From contig SVFY01000002.1 in NCBI GenBank assembly GCA_015056625.1, positions 124,001-188,000 of the forward strand: DNA of 64,000 bases, read 5' to 3'. This document shows positions 43,235-52,218 of the stretch, one piece after another; position 1 is the first letter of the stretch; each line of letters opens with the position of its first letter. Under the pieces are notes generated by a model. It did no database searches. It was not told where the DNA came from and was given only the letters and a program-made list of their open reading frames with translations. Both the position numbers and the translations under genes were made by a program. This stretch comes from Butyrivibrio sp. (GTDB lineage Bacteria > Bacillota > Clostridia > Lachnospirales > Lachnospiraceae).

Positions 43235-45346
43235 TCATTTCTGCAGATGCTCAAGCTGTTTTGTCAGGACATCTGGAACTTCGATCTCATCCTTCTTGAG
43301 CTTATGTATAGCGTTGCTTATAGGCTTGGCAACATTGTTTATGTGGGCTACGTAGTGGTTTATGAGTTCGGTGTACTGAGGGTTATCGCTTAGTTTTTCC
43401 CTTACTTCCTTTGAGAAAGGACAGAAGGTAAACAGAATTTCTCTTGCAACTTTATTGAGCCTTGGTGAACTGTTTGACTCAAATTTTATATAGGCAAGAT
43501 AATCGCCAATAAAGACATTTTTGTAGTTGTTAGAGAACTTTTTTAGGTCTGTTCTAAGCTTTTCTTTGTTCTCAGAAGACAGAGCAGAGTTCTTTTTAAA
43601 GAACTGAAGATAATCGCAGTACATGGAGGTCAGGGACGGATCTGTGACATCGTTCCAGTGAACGCCCTGAACTGTCTTGCACATTTCCCATCTGAATTCT
43701 CCAAAGAGCTTTATCATGGACTCTTCGGTGTTTTCTGTATTGAAGATAGAAACGATCATTCTTGCTTTGGTTCTTCTGTTCTTGCCATTTATTTCCTGCC
43801 AAAGACTTGCTCTGCTTCCTACATTTGGCATCAGGATCATGTAAGGAGTTATATCATCGTCATAGTAGAGCTGTGTGATCCCGATCTCAGGATCTGAAAA
43901 TACAGCCTGCCTGCAAAATACGCTGTAATCAATGGATCTTATCATTTCAAAGTAGCCATTTACCTTGCTTGATGTAAGGTATGCCATATCGAGAGGGCGA
44001 AGCACGTTCTGGGAGTCAAACACAGGAACAAAGGATGAGATCCTTCCGAAGGTCATTCTGTTACCAAGTGAAAAGAGATTATGGATCTCGAATTCCAGAC
44101 GCTTCATGGAATTGTTCATCATAGCTTCCATCTGTGCTTCATTTATTGACCCGCTGGTTTTTTGCTCCCTTAGGTATGTGGGCCAGTCCTGATCAAATTC
44201 GTTCTTGGATGGATCAGCTTCCAGCATATAGACCTTTTTGAGCCACTCGTATAAGAGCAGTACATTTCCGTCAGGATCGGGAGTGTAGGACTTTGCCATG
44301 TTGCACAGGATGGTAGTATTTTTTTCTCCTGCCAGTTCTTCATCAACAAAACCAAACATGAAGAACATCTTAAGCTCTATAGGAAGGTTTTCATCTGTAA
44401 GACTCTTTAAAAAGCATGGAGTGAAGATCTCATAAAATGAAGTGGTAATATTCCTTCTAAGTGCTCTGGCTTCATCGGATGAGTCATATCTGTTTTCGTT
44501 AGCTTTAAATTCTGATATCTGTTCTTCGAATTTAGCAGCTGTTTCCGGTGGAACAGCAGAGTAGTTCAAAATAGTTGTAAGGGCATTGACGATGGTAGTA
44601 GCGGGCTCTCCGCCAGACTCTGATCTTTCAAGGTCATCCAGCTTTGCCCTTATCATCTTCATGGTCTGCCTGAAGGCTGTGGTCTTTTTGTTTAAGGTTT
44701 TTCTATAGGCATTTATTTCCTGAACATCCTCTGAAAGTCCATTGTAAATGGTGAAAGAAGTCATGACTATTCCGACAGCTATGTCCATGCTTAAGGGATA
44801 GAAGACCTTTTTTAGTGATGCTTCATTGTCCTTTAAACTGCGGCAATAATTTACTGCCCACTCAGGAATCCTTCTGGGCTTTTCAGGAGCAATTATTTCC
44901 TCCATTTCAGGGAATGGCTTTTCTGGTTCGCCAACCTTAATGCAAAGACTTGGGTAATCAGCATAGTCTGCCATAAGCTTCTCATATTCACCAATGGCAA
45001 TGTCGTATTCCTGGTCAAAAACAGCGCAAACAGAAGTAGCACTGCTTATGGCTGTGCTTGCCAGTATAGGAGCTATTTTGGGATTGCTTCGGATAATGTT
45101 AGGAATATCGTCTAAAGATTCAAAGGGATATGAATAGACAGCAGATTCTTCTAGTGCTTCATAGGTATAGATATAGGGCTTTCCCGGTTTTTCAACAGCG
45201 CCGGCAAAACCACCTACTGTAAGCTTTATATCAGTATTTATGCTGGATACTTTTATTGATCCTTTTATGACGACTTCAATGGAATTAACTTCATCTGTGC
45301 CCGCTTTATGAAGTATCTGACCTTTTTCAAGTTTAAGAATGCCCAT
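43235..45346 (-). CDS. Large protein with cyclic-nucleotide-binding-like N-terminus, function unknown
   Basis: The protein has 703 residues. The first ~110 residues resemble a cNMP-binding beta-barrel (LKLEKGQILHKAG, IEVVIKGSIKVSS). The phosphate-binding cassette is not obvious, so ligand binding is doubtful. The remaining ~590 residues have no signal peptide, membrane span or DNA-binding motif. They are mixed helical and contain a predicted coiled-coil region around NAYRKTLNKKTTAFRQTMKMIRAKLDDLERSE and segments like EFRWEMCKTVQGVHWNDV. It lies downstream of tmcAL on the same strand, with a 72-base gap. I do not recognise a characterised relative. Confidence 0.7.
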   Translation of the reverse strand: MGILKLEKGQILHKAGTDEVNSIEVVIKGSIKVSSINTDIKLTVGGFAGAVEKPGKPYIYTYEALEESAVYSYPFESLDDIPNIIRSNPKIAPILASTAISSATSVCAVFDQEYDIAIGEYEKLMADYADYPSLCIKVGEPEKPFPEMEEIIAPEKPRRIPEWAVNYCRSLKDNEASLKKVFYPLSMDIAVGIVMTSFTIYNGLSEDVQEINAYRKTLNKKTTAFRQTMKMIRAKLDDLERSESGGEPATTIVNALTTILNYSAVPPETAAKFEEQISEFKANENRYDSSDEARALRRNITTSFYEIFTPCFLKSLTDENLPIELKMFFMFGFVDEELAGEKNTTILCNMAKSYTPDPDGNVLLLYEWLKKVYMLEADPSKNEFDQDWPTYLREQKTSGSINEAQMEAMMNNSMKRLEFEIHNLFSLGNRMTFGRISSFVPVFDSQNVLRPLDMAYLTSSKVNGYFEMIRSIDYSVFCRQAVFSDPEIGITQLYYDDDITPYMILMPNVGSRASLWQEINGKNRRTKARMIVSIFNTENTEESMIKLFGEFRWEMCKTVQGVHWNDVTDPSLTSMYCDYLQFFKKNSALSSENKEKLRTDLKKFSNNYKNVFIGDYLAYIKFESNSSPRLNKVAREILFTFCPFSKEVREKLSDNPQYTELINHYVAHINNVAKPISNAIHKLKKDEIEVPDVLTKQLEHLQK

Positions 45347-45418
45347 AAGACCTCCATGACGATATAATCATCTAATATATATGTTATTACGTTCAGAGGC
45401 ATACTTCAAGCATTATAA

Positions 45419-46672
45419 TCACAAGACAAGCTGTTTTAGACTGTATTCTGAAGAAATTCCATTGCAGGAGAGAGAATTATATATCTGACTTGCAATCAGT
45501 GTTTCATCAAGCAATCTCTTTTGAAGAGGAGACAGCATCTTGTCAGCATCTTTAAGTCTGTTAAGAACAGGAATTGAACCGTTTTCTGCTATGACTTTTA
45601 ACAGGTCGGAGGAAGAAGATCTAAGAGCAAGAACTCTGGCGTAGGCAGTGAAGTCGTCTTCCTTGTACTGCCTCATGTTTTCTTCTGTGATATTTAAAAG
45701 AATGTGCATAAGGCACCTGCTGATTCTGGTATGTACAAGATTTTTGGTTTTTAAGAGGTTGCAGAAAGTGCTGAAACCATCAATGTGATCGAGATTTGAA
45801 ATGATCCTGTTGGAAATATCTCTGGTTACGTCTAGGTACTTGGTGTAACCTTCAGCTTTTTCAAGGACCAGCTTGTACCCTAAAAGAGCAGAGTAGTCGT
45901 TACTTTGCATAAATCTGCCTTCATAACCGGAAATTGATTCTATTGAAGTTCTGGGCATTACACCATCAAGGATAAATGGGGCGTTGAGCTTTACTCTGTC
46001 GCTAAGGCCTGAAAGGAGCCTTGCTCTTATGCCGGCAGCTGAAGGAATGCTGCCAAGCTCTTCACTGTGGAAAGGCCTGCCAACACGCTGAACTGCATAT
46101 GGGGTTATGAAGCGGTTTTTCTTGTTAAGTGCCCTTAGATATTCAATTCCAAGTATGGTATTAGGAGAAGATAAAAGATCTTCATATTCTGCCTGATCAT
46201 AGCCTTTTGAAGTGTTTTTTAGCTGCTCATTAAGGGCCTTGGCCCTTGCAGCAGGAAAAGAAAGCCCATCTTTTAAACCGGTGCTAAGAACATCCTTATA
46301 AACAGGGGGCTCATTTGAAATGATATCTGATATTTCATAAAGCTTATTTACATCCGGGAATTCACTGCCAAAGCAAAGATAGTCAATACATCCAAGACCT
46401 GAAAGAATAGAAACTGCGCCCTTTGCAAAATACTCAGCACTTCCAAGACTGTAATAGATTGGAAGCTCAATGACAAGGTCAGCTCCCAGATTTACAGCAC
46501 ACTTTGCTCTTGTAAACTTGTCGATAATAGCAGGAGCTCCTCGTTGAACGTAATCACCACTCATGACCACAACGACTCTGTCTGCATGGAGATCTTTTCT
46601 GCATTTGTCGATGAGGTATTTATGGCCGTTATGGAAAGGATTGAACTCAGCAATTATACCGATTGTTTTCAT
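45419..46672 (-). CDS. tmcAL: tRNA(Met) cytidine acetate ligase
   Basis: The protein has 417 residues, matching the YlbM/TmcAL family. The N-terminal nucleotidyltransferase motifs are IGIIAEFNPFHNGHKYLI (HxGH type), VVVMSGDYVQRGAPAIIDKFTRA and GADLVIELPIYYSLGSAEYFAKGA. By family knowledge it uses acetate and ATP to form N4-acetylcytidine at the wobble position of elongator tRNA-Met. It is divergent from ackA with a 110-bp gap, so two acetate-using genes sit head to head. The ribosome binding site is AAAAGGTGC-like and weak. Confidence 0.92.
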   Translation of the reverse strand: MKTIGIIAEFNPFHNGHKYLIDKCRKDLHADRVVVVMSGDYVQRGAPAIIDKFTRAKCAVNLGADLVIELPIYYSLGSAEYFAKGAVSILSGLGCIDYLCFGSEFPDVNKLYEISDIISNEPPVYKDVLSTGLKDGLSFPAARAKALNEQLKNTSKGYDQAEYEDLLSSPNTILGIEYLRALNKKNRFITPYAVQRVGRPFHSEELGSIPSAAGIRARLLSGLSDRVKLNAPFILDGVMPRTSIESISGYEGRFMQSNDYSALLGYKLVLEKAEGYTKYLDVTRDISNRIISNLDHIDGFSTFCNLLKTKNLVHTRISRCLMHILLNITEENMRQYKEDDFTAYARVLALRSSSSDLLKVIAENGSIPVLNRLKDADKMLSPLQKRLLDETLIASQIYNSLSCNGISSEYSLKQLVL

Positions 46673-46782
46673 TTTTCAGCACCTTTTGTACAATTTTTTC
46701 CTTGTTATTAAATTATAATATAAAGTATCATAGTGGTGGAAGTTTTTTGAAATACTCAAATTGGAAAAGAGGAATATTTAAA

Positions 46783-47976
46783 ATGAAAGTTTTAGTTATC
46801 AACTGTGGAAGTTCTTCACTTAAGTTTCAGCTTATCGATTCAGACACTGAGGCAGTTATCTGCAAGGGCCTTTGCGAAAGGATCGGAATTGATGGAAGCC
46901 AGATCGTCTACACTCCAAGTGGAAAAGATAAGATCACAAAGGTAACTCCAATGCCAGATCATAACAGAGCTATTGAGCTTGTTATTGAGGCTCTTACAAA
47001 CAAGGAAGACGGCGTTGTATCCCTTGACGAGATTGGAGCTGTAGGTCATCGTATCGTACACGGCGGAGAGAAATTCACCAAGTCTGTTGTTATAACAGAT
47101 GAAGTTATAAAGGCTATTGAAGAAGTTTCTGACCTTGCTCCACTTCACAACCCAGCTAACCTTATTGGTATCAGAGCTTGTCAGAAGGCTATGCCAGGTG
47201 TTCCTATGGTGGCTGTATTTGACACAGCATTCCATCAGACAATGCCACAGGAGGCTTATCTTTACGGACTTCCTTATTCATACTATGAGAAGTACGGCAT
47301 CAGAAGATACGGCTTCCATGGAACAAGCCATTCTTATGTAAGTAAGAGAGCTGCGCAGATCCTTGGAAAAGACGCTAAGGACCTTAATGTTATCGTATGC
47401 CACCTTGGAAACGGTGCTTCTGTATCTGCAGTTAAGGGCGGTGAGTGCGTTGATACATCAATGGGTCTTACTCCACTTGAAGGACTTATCATGGGAACAA
47501 GAACTGGTGATATCGATCCTTCAGTTGTAGAGTTCATTATGAAAAAAGAGAATTCTACAGTAGCTGATGTAACAAATCTTCTTAACAAGAAGTCTGGAGT
47601 ATTTGGCCTTTCTGATGAGCTTTCATCAGACTTTAGAGACCTTGAGGATGCTTATGTAAAGGGACATGCAGGAGCTAAGAGAGCAGTAGATGCTTTTGCT
47701 TACAGAGTTCTTAAATACATTGGCGCATATGTGGCTGCTATGGGAAGTGTTGATGCTATCTGCTTTACAGCTGGTGTTGGTGAGAACAGCGGATTTGTAA
47801 GAAAGCTCATCTGCGAAAGATTGTCATTTATCGGAGCTACTTTGAACGAAGAGGCCAACAAGGTTCGCGGAAAAGAGCAGATCATCTCTGGAGATGACAG
47901 CAAGGTTACACTTATGGTAGTTCCTACCAATGAAGAGCTTGCTATTGCAAGAGATACATACGCACTTTGCAAATAA
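46783..47976 (+). CDS. ackA: Acetate kinase
   Basis: The ATG at 46783 follows GAGGA. Upstream in-frame codons lie in the AT-rich control region and are rejected. The protein has 397 residues, the usual length. Signature segments are VLVINCGSSSLKFQL, GHRIVHGGEKF, PLHNPANLIGI, VFDTAFHQTMP, YGFHGTSHSYV, VIVCHLGNGASVSAV, MGLTPLEGLIMGTRTGDIDP and ICFTAGVGENS. It makes acetate and ATP from acetyl phosphate in fermentation. The phosphotransacetylase gene, often adjacent in Clostridia, is not here. Confidence 0.98.
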   Translation: MKVLVINCGSSSLKFQLIDSDTEAVICKGLCERIGIDGSQIVYTPSGKDKITKVTPMPDHNRAIELVIEALTNKEDGVVSLDEIGAVGHRIVHGGEKFTKSVVITDEVIKAIEEVSDLAPLHNPANLIGIRACQKAMPGVPMVAVFDTAFHQTMPQEAYLYGLPYSYYEKYGIRRYGFHGTSHSYVSKRAAQILGKDAKDLNVIVCHLGNGASVSAVKGGECVDTSMGLTPLEGLIMGTRTGDIDPSVVEFIMKKENSTVADVTNLLNKKSGVFGLSDELSSDFRDLEDAYVKGHAGAKRAVDAFAYRVLKYIGAYVAAMGSVDAICFTAGVGENSGFVRKLICERLSFIGATLNEEANKVRGKEQIISGDDSKVTLMVVPTNEELAIARDTYALCK

Positions 47977-48003
47977 TTCTTTTGAATTGTTAAATGAGTA
48001 ATT

Positions 48004-48049
48004 AAAAAGCACATTTCATTTGCTATAAACAAATGAAATGTGCTTTTTT
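48004..48049. terminator. Bidirectional terminator between ackA and the RpiB-family gene
   Basis: A perfect 19-bp stem (48004-48022 with 48030-48048) with loop CTATAAA and A and T tracts on either side. Confidence 0.93.
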
Positions 48050-48084
48050 GATGCCATTAACATGGCCAAATGGGCTGTTTTTTA

Positions 48085-48729
48085 TTATGCGCCCAGGATC
48101 TCGTGTACACATGCCTTGATAGCATCATCTTTGCAGTTGGCATCGAAGTACTCAAGGAAGTGCTCACCCTTAAAGGCACCCTTTACAAGGTCCTGATCAA
48201 GACTCTTTAAGATAGTTGGAACATCCTGTACAAGGGTCTTTTTTCTTACTTCATCAAGGATCTTTTTGTTGCGCTGTTCAGGAACGGCTCTTTCTCTTGG
48301 ATAACCCTGTCCGCTCTCTTCTGAGAAGAGCTTTTCAAAGCTATACTCGAGATTGAGTTCTGCGCCCCAGCCTGACTTAAGAGCAAAGTTCATGGCAATT
48401 GCGTTGCCATCGTTAACCTGAGCAAATGTGTAAGCGTCAAGGGGATCAGTTACGTGTCCGCAGATAACGCCTGGGAAGCTGTTGCATGCAAGCATTGCGC
48501 CTTCACCAGTACCGCAGCCTGTAACTACGTAGTCAGCAGCACCAGAATTTAAAAGAACGCAGGCAAGGATACCATTCTGAACGTATGTAAGCTGTGCCTC
48601 ATCGTCAGAAGAGTACATACCGTAGTTAAATACTTCAAAGCCGTGCTGGTCAGCAACCTTCTTAAGGGCTTTATAGATCATCTCGTTCTTGGCAGCCTGG
48701 CTGTTTTCGTTAATAAGAGCAATTTTCAT
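48085..48729 (-). CDS. RpiB/LacA/LacB family sugar-phosphate isomerase
   Basis: The protein has 214 residues, longer than standard RpiB (~150). The N-terminal Rossmann-like part matches the family (MKIALINENSQAAKNEMIYKALKK, VVTGCGTGEGAMLACNSFPGVICGHVTDPLDAYTFAQVNDGNAIAMNF). The cysteine in GCGTGEG is at the catalytic-base position of RpiB. The C-terminal ~80 residues are an extra helical extension. Possible activities are ribose-5-phosphate/ribulose-5-phosphate isomerisation or that of a related sugar phosphate. TGGAGG precedes the ATG on the minus strand. It appears to be a single-gene unit. Confidence 0.85.
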   Translation of the reverse strand: MKIALINENSQAAKNEMIYKALKKVADQHGFEVFNYGMYSSDDEAQLTYVQNGILACVLLNSGAADYVVTGCGTGEGAMLACNSFPGVICGHVTDPLDAYTFAQVNDGNAIAMNFALKSGWGAELNLEYSFEKLFSEESGQGYPRERAVPEQRNKKILDEVRKKTLVQDVPTILKSLDQDLVKGAFKGEHFLEYFDANCKDDAIKACVHEILGA

Positions 48730-48900
48730 TAACCTTTACCTCCATTTTATAATAAGTACTTATTTCTGTAATAATTTTATATTTATGCCTGTTTATTGTC
48801 TACGAAATAAAGGCGATTGTGTGCTTTTTTCAAGGTTTTATTCAATCGTGAAACATGTTAATCAAATCTTAATTTTTACTTTAATGCAAGATGATTTCGT

Positions 48901-48908
48901 GGTATACT
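48901..48908 (+). promoter_or_regulatory. Extended -10 promoter of the TPR-protein operon
   Basis: TGGTATACT overlaps here (TG at 48900-48901, box 48903-48908). The -35 region is weak (TTTAAT at 48880-48885). Transcription from here would cover the TPR, thiamine pyrophosphokinase and cation-efflux genes. Confidence 0.5.
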
Positions 48909-48948
48909 ATCACAGGTTTATTTTTTTGTTTTTAAAGGGATAAGAGAA

Positions 48949-50355
48949 TTGAGTACTGCAAGAACTACAGGCTATAGGACCTCTGACAGGAGCTATAGCA
49001 GAAACGTAAAATTAAAAAAGAGAAAGAAGAGAAGCAGAGTAAATATAAGGAAGATCGGTATCATTGCTGCAACAACCCTTTTGGCTGCTGCTGCAGGATA
49101 TGCGATCTACAGCCATCTTCCAGTAGTTAAGGTCAATAAGGCTATCGCAGCTGGAGATAAGTATTCTCAGGATGCTGACTATGAGGCTGCCATTGATTCA
49201 TACGCAGAGGCAATAGAGATAGACAGCCATTCTGTCACAGCTTATAGCAATATGGCAGGTGCTTATCTTAGCATAGACGACTATGAATCTGCCAAGCAGA
49301 CACTTTACAATGGCTTTATTGAAACTGAGAACGAGGGACTTTTGGACAACTACCATGCTGTCATCATGAATGAGGCTGTCAGGGTGATCAATGACCAGCA
49401 GGCTGATATGAGTACTGTGCTTGCTGTTGAGAAGGTTCTTTCTGAAGATAACAATAACAGCGATGCGATCGGACTTCTTGATTCAGCCTATTCAAGAGTC
49501 TTTGACGATGCATACAGCTATGATGTGAATGCACTTTTCAGGCCTGACAGTGTCACCAGCGCTGAGGGTAGTGCCAAGTTCACATATGCGGAATATGAGG
49601 CCTTTGTAAAAGAGCTTTTGTCAATTTACAGTGCTTCTCCAAGTGATGAACTTAAGGAAGTGATCCTTAAATATGCTACACCTTCAGACATTTCTTTTAC
49701 CATCTCTGTTTCAGATGCTGCAAGCTACAATGAGCTTTTGGCAACTATAGAGAGCACAGTTTCAGGAAGTGATTCCATTACTTCCATGAGAGACTGCTTA
49801 ACTAATGCTTCTGATGTCCTTGGAATCTTTAGTGATATCTTTGAACAGCTTGATGTTGGAAATGTTGATGAGCTTAGAAGCTTCGTTGTTTCAGATGAGT
49901 ACCTCGCCTTAAGGGATATATTCCTCAAAGATGAGCCAACACCTCAGGAGAACACAACTTACGTACCTATCAGCAGGGAGGCCATTATCCTCAACAACAA
50001 TGAGGGACAGTGGTCCTACAGATTCCTTAATTTTGAAGAGAATCCTTCTACAGATGGAGTTATAACCCTTTGGGCTAATTTCTTTGAAGATGACGGTGTT
50101 CAGAGGAATGCTATTTCCTATGAACCTAAGTCTATAGAAGATAACTATTATCCACACACCAAGTATTCTGTAACTTACCTGTACAGCTATATTACATCTG
50201 GTAAGGCTACTAAGGTTCCCAAGATGAACTACAGGCTTGATACCACAGTTACTACTCAGGATGGGGATCAGATCGAAACTATCGTAGGTGACTGGGGTGG
50301 AGAGAATGAGTGGACAATGGATATTGAAACCATCGAGTCTAGGATAAAGGCATAA
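48949..50355 (+). CDS. Membrane-anchored TPR-repeat protein
   Basis: The start is TTG at 48949, supported by AAAGGGA 8-9 bases upstream. No ATG lies near it in frame. The protein has 468 residues. A very basic cytoplasmic N-terminus (KLKKRKKRSRVNIRK) precedes one membrane span (about 37-56). Tetratricopeptide-like repeats follow (KVNKAIAAGDKYSQDADYEAAIDSYAEAIEIDSHSVTAYSNMAGAYLSIDDYESAKQTLYNGF). The C-terminal ~150 residues are beta-rich (YVPISREAIILNNNEGQWSYRFLNFE). The bulk should be outside the membrane and could scaffold envelope complexes. Function is unknown. It is the first gene of a unit with thiN 12 bases downstream. Confidence 0.75.
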   Translation: MSTARTTGYRTSDRSYSRNVKLKKRKKRSRVNIRKIGIIAATTLLAAAAGYAIYSHLPVVKVNKAIAAGDKYSQDADYEAAIDSYAEAIEIDSHSVTAYSNMAGAYLSIDDYESAKQTLYNGFIETENEGLLDNYHAVIMNEAVRVINDQQADMSTVLAVEKVLSEDNNNSDAIGLLDSAYSRVFDDAYSYDVNALFRPDSVTSAEGSAKFTYAEYEAFVKELLSIYSASPSDELKEVILKYATPSDISFTISVSDAASYNELLATIESTVSGSDSITSMRDCLTNASDVLGIFSDIFEQLDVGNVDELRSFVVSDEYLALRDIFLKDEPTPQENTTYVPISREAIILNNNEGQWSYRFLNFEENPSTDGVITLWANFFEDDGVQRNAISYEPKSIEDNYYPHTKYSVTYLYSYITSGKATKVPKMNYRLDTTVTTQDGDQIETIVGDWGGENEWTMDIETIESRIKA

Positions 50356-50367
50356 ACCGGGGCTTTT

Positions 50368-51033
50368 ATGGAACCAAAATGCGTTATTATATCTGCAGGT
50401 AGTTTTCCTAATATTGAAATAGACCTAAGAGAAGGGGATCTGTGTATCGCCTGTGACGCTGGCTTTAAATATGCTCAGCAGCTTGGGATACTTCCAGATC
50501 TTATTGTCGGAGATTTTGATTCAGCAAAAGCAGCAGGCCTTGACGTCACAAGGGGAATAGAAGAGATCGCCCTAAGTGATCCAGACAGGATTGTTAAGCT
50601 GGATGTAAAAAAGGATGACACTGATACGCTTCGTGCTGTTAAGATCGGACTGTCAAAGGGCTATAAGAAATTCTATCTTTATGGCGCTTTGGGAGGCAGT
50701 CGCCTTGATCATTCTCTGGCCAACATACAGACTCTTTTGTTCATCAAAAGAAATGGCGGCACAGGATATATAATGACAGCGGATACTATGCTGATGGTTG
50801 CTGAAAATGAGACCATCCGTTTCCATAGAGGAAATACAGGCATGATCTCAGTCTTTTCACTGTCTGAGGTATCAAAAGGCGTGACCCTTAAAGGGCTTAT
50901 GTACAACCTTGAAAAGGCTAATCTGACCAATGATTTTCCGCTTGGCGTTAGTAATGAATTTATTATCGACGAGGAGGCAGAGATCACCGTAGAGGATGGA
51001 ACGCTTTTGATAACGGTGTTCTGGGGACAATGA
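50368..51033 (+). CDS. thiN: Thiamine pyrophosphokinase
   Basis: The protein has 221 residues. Characteristic motifs are CIACDAGFKYAQQLGILPDLIVGDFDS, KKDDTDTLRAVKIGL and YGALGGSRLDHSLANIQTL, which bind Mg-ATP and thiamine. The C-terminal beta-sandwich holds IRFHRGNTGMISVFSLSEVSKGVTLKGLMYNLEKANL and GVSNEF. It converts thiamine to thiamine diphosphate, the cofactor of pyruvate:ferredoxin oxidoreductase and transketolase. It overlaps the next gene by 4 bases (ATGA). Confidence 0.94.
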   Translation: MEPKCVIISAGSFPNIEIDLREGDLCIACDAGFKYAQQLGILPDLIVGDFDSAKAAGLDVTRGIEEIALSDPDRIVKLDVKKDDTDTLRAVKIGLSKGYKKFYLYGALGGSRLDHSLANIQTLLFIKRNGGTGYIMTADTMLMVAENETIRFHRGNTGMISVFSLSEVSKGVTLKGLMYNLEKANLTNDFPLGVSNEFIIDEEAEITVEDGTLLITVFWGQ

Positions 51034-52199
51034 TCAGTTTTCTTGCGAGATTTTTTATAAAAGATCATAAACAGGTGGATTCACCTATTGTAAGGCAAAG
51101 CTATGGAATGCTCAGTGGAGCGTTTGGCATTGCCTTTAATATTATTCTGGTTATTTTCAAGATAATCGCAGGAGTACTTAGTGGCTCCATTGCGGTATTT
51201 TCAGATGCCTTGAACAATCTGTCTGATGTTACATCTTCTGTTGTTACCCTTATTTTCTTTAAGCTTTCTGGAAGAGATGCTGATGAGGAACATCCCTTTG
51301 GTCACGGAAGGCTTGAATACGTAGCAGGGCTTATAGTTTCACTTCTTATCATTATTATGGCAGTGGAACTTCTAAACGGTTCTATTATGAAGATCATTCA
51401 CCCTGAGGACGTGGAGCTTTCTTTTGTCATCGTTCTTATTCTTGTGGTTTCCATTTTTATCAAGTTTATAATGTTTGCTTCATATATGCAGACAGCGAAA
51501 CTGATAGACAGTGCCACAATCAGGTCTGCAGCCATGGATTCTTTGTCTGACGTACTTTCAACCAGCATCGTTTTGGTTTCTCTTATCATATTTGAAGTTA
51601 CAAAAATAAACGTAGATGGTTACGCAGGTATAGTGGTGGCGCTTTTTATCTTTAAAACAGGCATAGATGCTGCAAAGGATACGATAAATCCACTTCTGGG
51701 AGAACCTCCTAGCAGAGAATTCTTAAGGGAAATAGAAAGAACGGTGCTCACTCATGAATGTGTGCTGGGAGTACATGACATTGTGGTCCACAATTATGGA
51801 CCCAGCAGAGTTATGATGTCTCTTCATGTGGAAGTACCTTCAGATGAGAATCTCATTACTATACACGACATCATTGACGAGATAGAAAAAGAGCTTCGGC
51901 AAAAATACCACTGCACTGCCGTTATCCATATGGATCCTGTTGACAGCAGCGATTCAGAAGCTATGGCTATAAAGAGCTGGCTCACTCTGAACATTGAAGA
52001 GATCGATCCATCTATTCAGTTCCACGACCTTAGGATTGTAAGAAAAGAAGGGGAGAAGCCTATTGTGGAGTTTGATCTGGAAGTGCCTTACAGGTACAAG
52101 ATGGCTGATGATGAGCTTGTTAAGCTTTTAGAGTACAGGCTCAGGGAGATAGGTGAAGAATATAGCTATGATATAACGGTAGATAAAAAGGAAAAATAA
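51030..52199 (+). CDS. Cation diffusion facilitator family transporter
   Basis: The protein has 389 residues. About six spans lie in residues 25-215. The metal-site motifs are SGSIAVFSDALNNLSDVTSSVVTL in span 2 and SAAMDSLSDVLSTS in span 5, with the HPFGHGRLEY loop after span 2. The cytoplasmic C-terminal dimerisation domain (about 220-310) is followed by a second, similar ~75-residue stretch (SIQFHDLRIVRKEGEKPIVEFDLEVPYRYKM). The C-terminal part is therefore longer than in most CDF proteins. It exports Zn, Mn, Fe or a related divalent ion using the proton gradient. Specificity is unclear. Confidence 0.9.
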   Translation: MISFLARFFIKDHKQVDSPIVRQSYGMLSGAFGIAFNIILVIFKIIAGVLSGSIAVFSDALNNLSDVTSSVVTLIFFKLSGRDADEEHPFGHGRLEYVAGLIVSLLIIIMAVELLNGSIMKIIHPEDVELSFVIVLILVVSIFIKFIMFASYMQTAKLIDSATIRSAAMDSLSDVLSTSIVLVSLIIFEVTKINVDGYAGIVVALFIFKTGIDAAKDTINPLLGEPPSREFLREIERTVLTHECVLGVHDIVVHNYGPSRVMMSLHVEVPSDENLITIHDIIDEIEKELRQKYHCTAVIHMDPVDSSDSEAMAIKSWLTLNIEEIDPSIQFHDLRIVRKEGEKPIVEFDLEVPYRYKMADDELVKLLEYRLREIGEEYSYDITVDKKEK

Positions 52200-52218
52200 T
52201 CTGGGGAGATGAAAAAAT

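Noticed and set aside
46663..46782. A 40-residue N-terminal extension of acetate kinase
   Set aside because: The extension is in AT-rich intergenic DNA overlapping the tmcAL start, while MKVLVINCGSSSLKF is the standard acetate kinase N-terminus.
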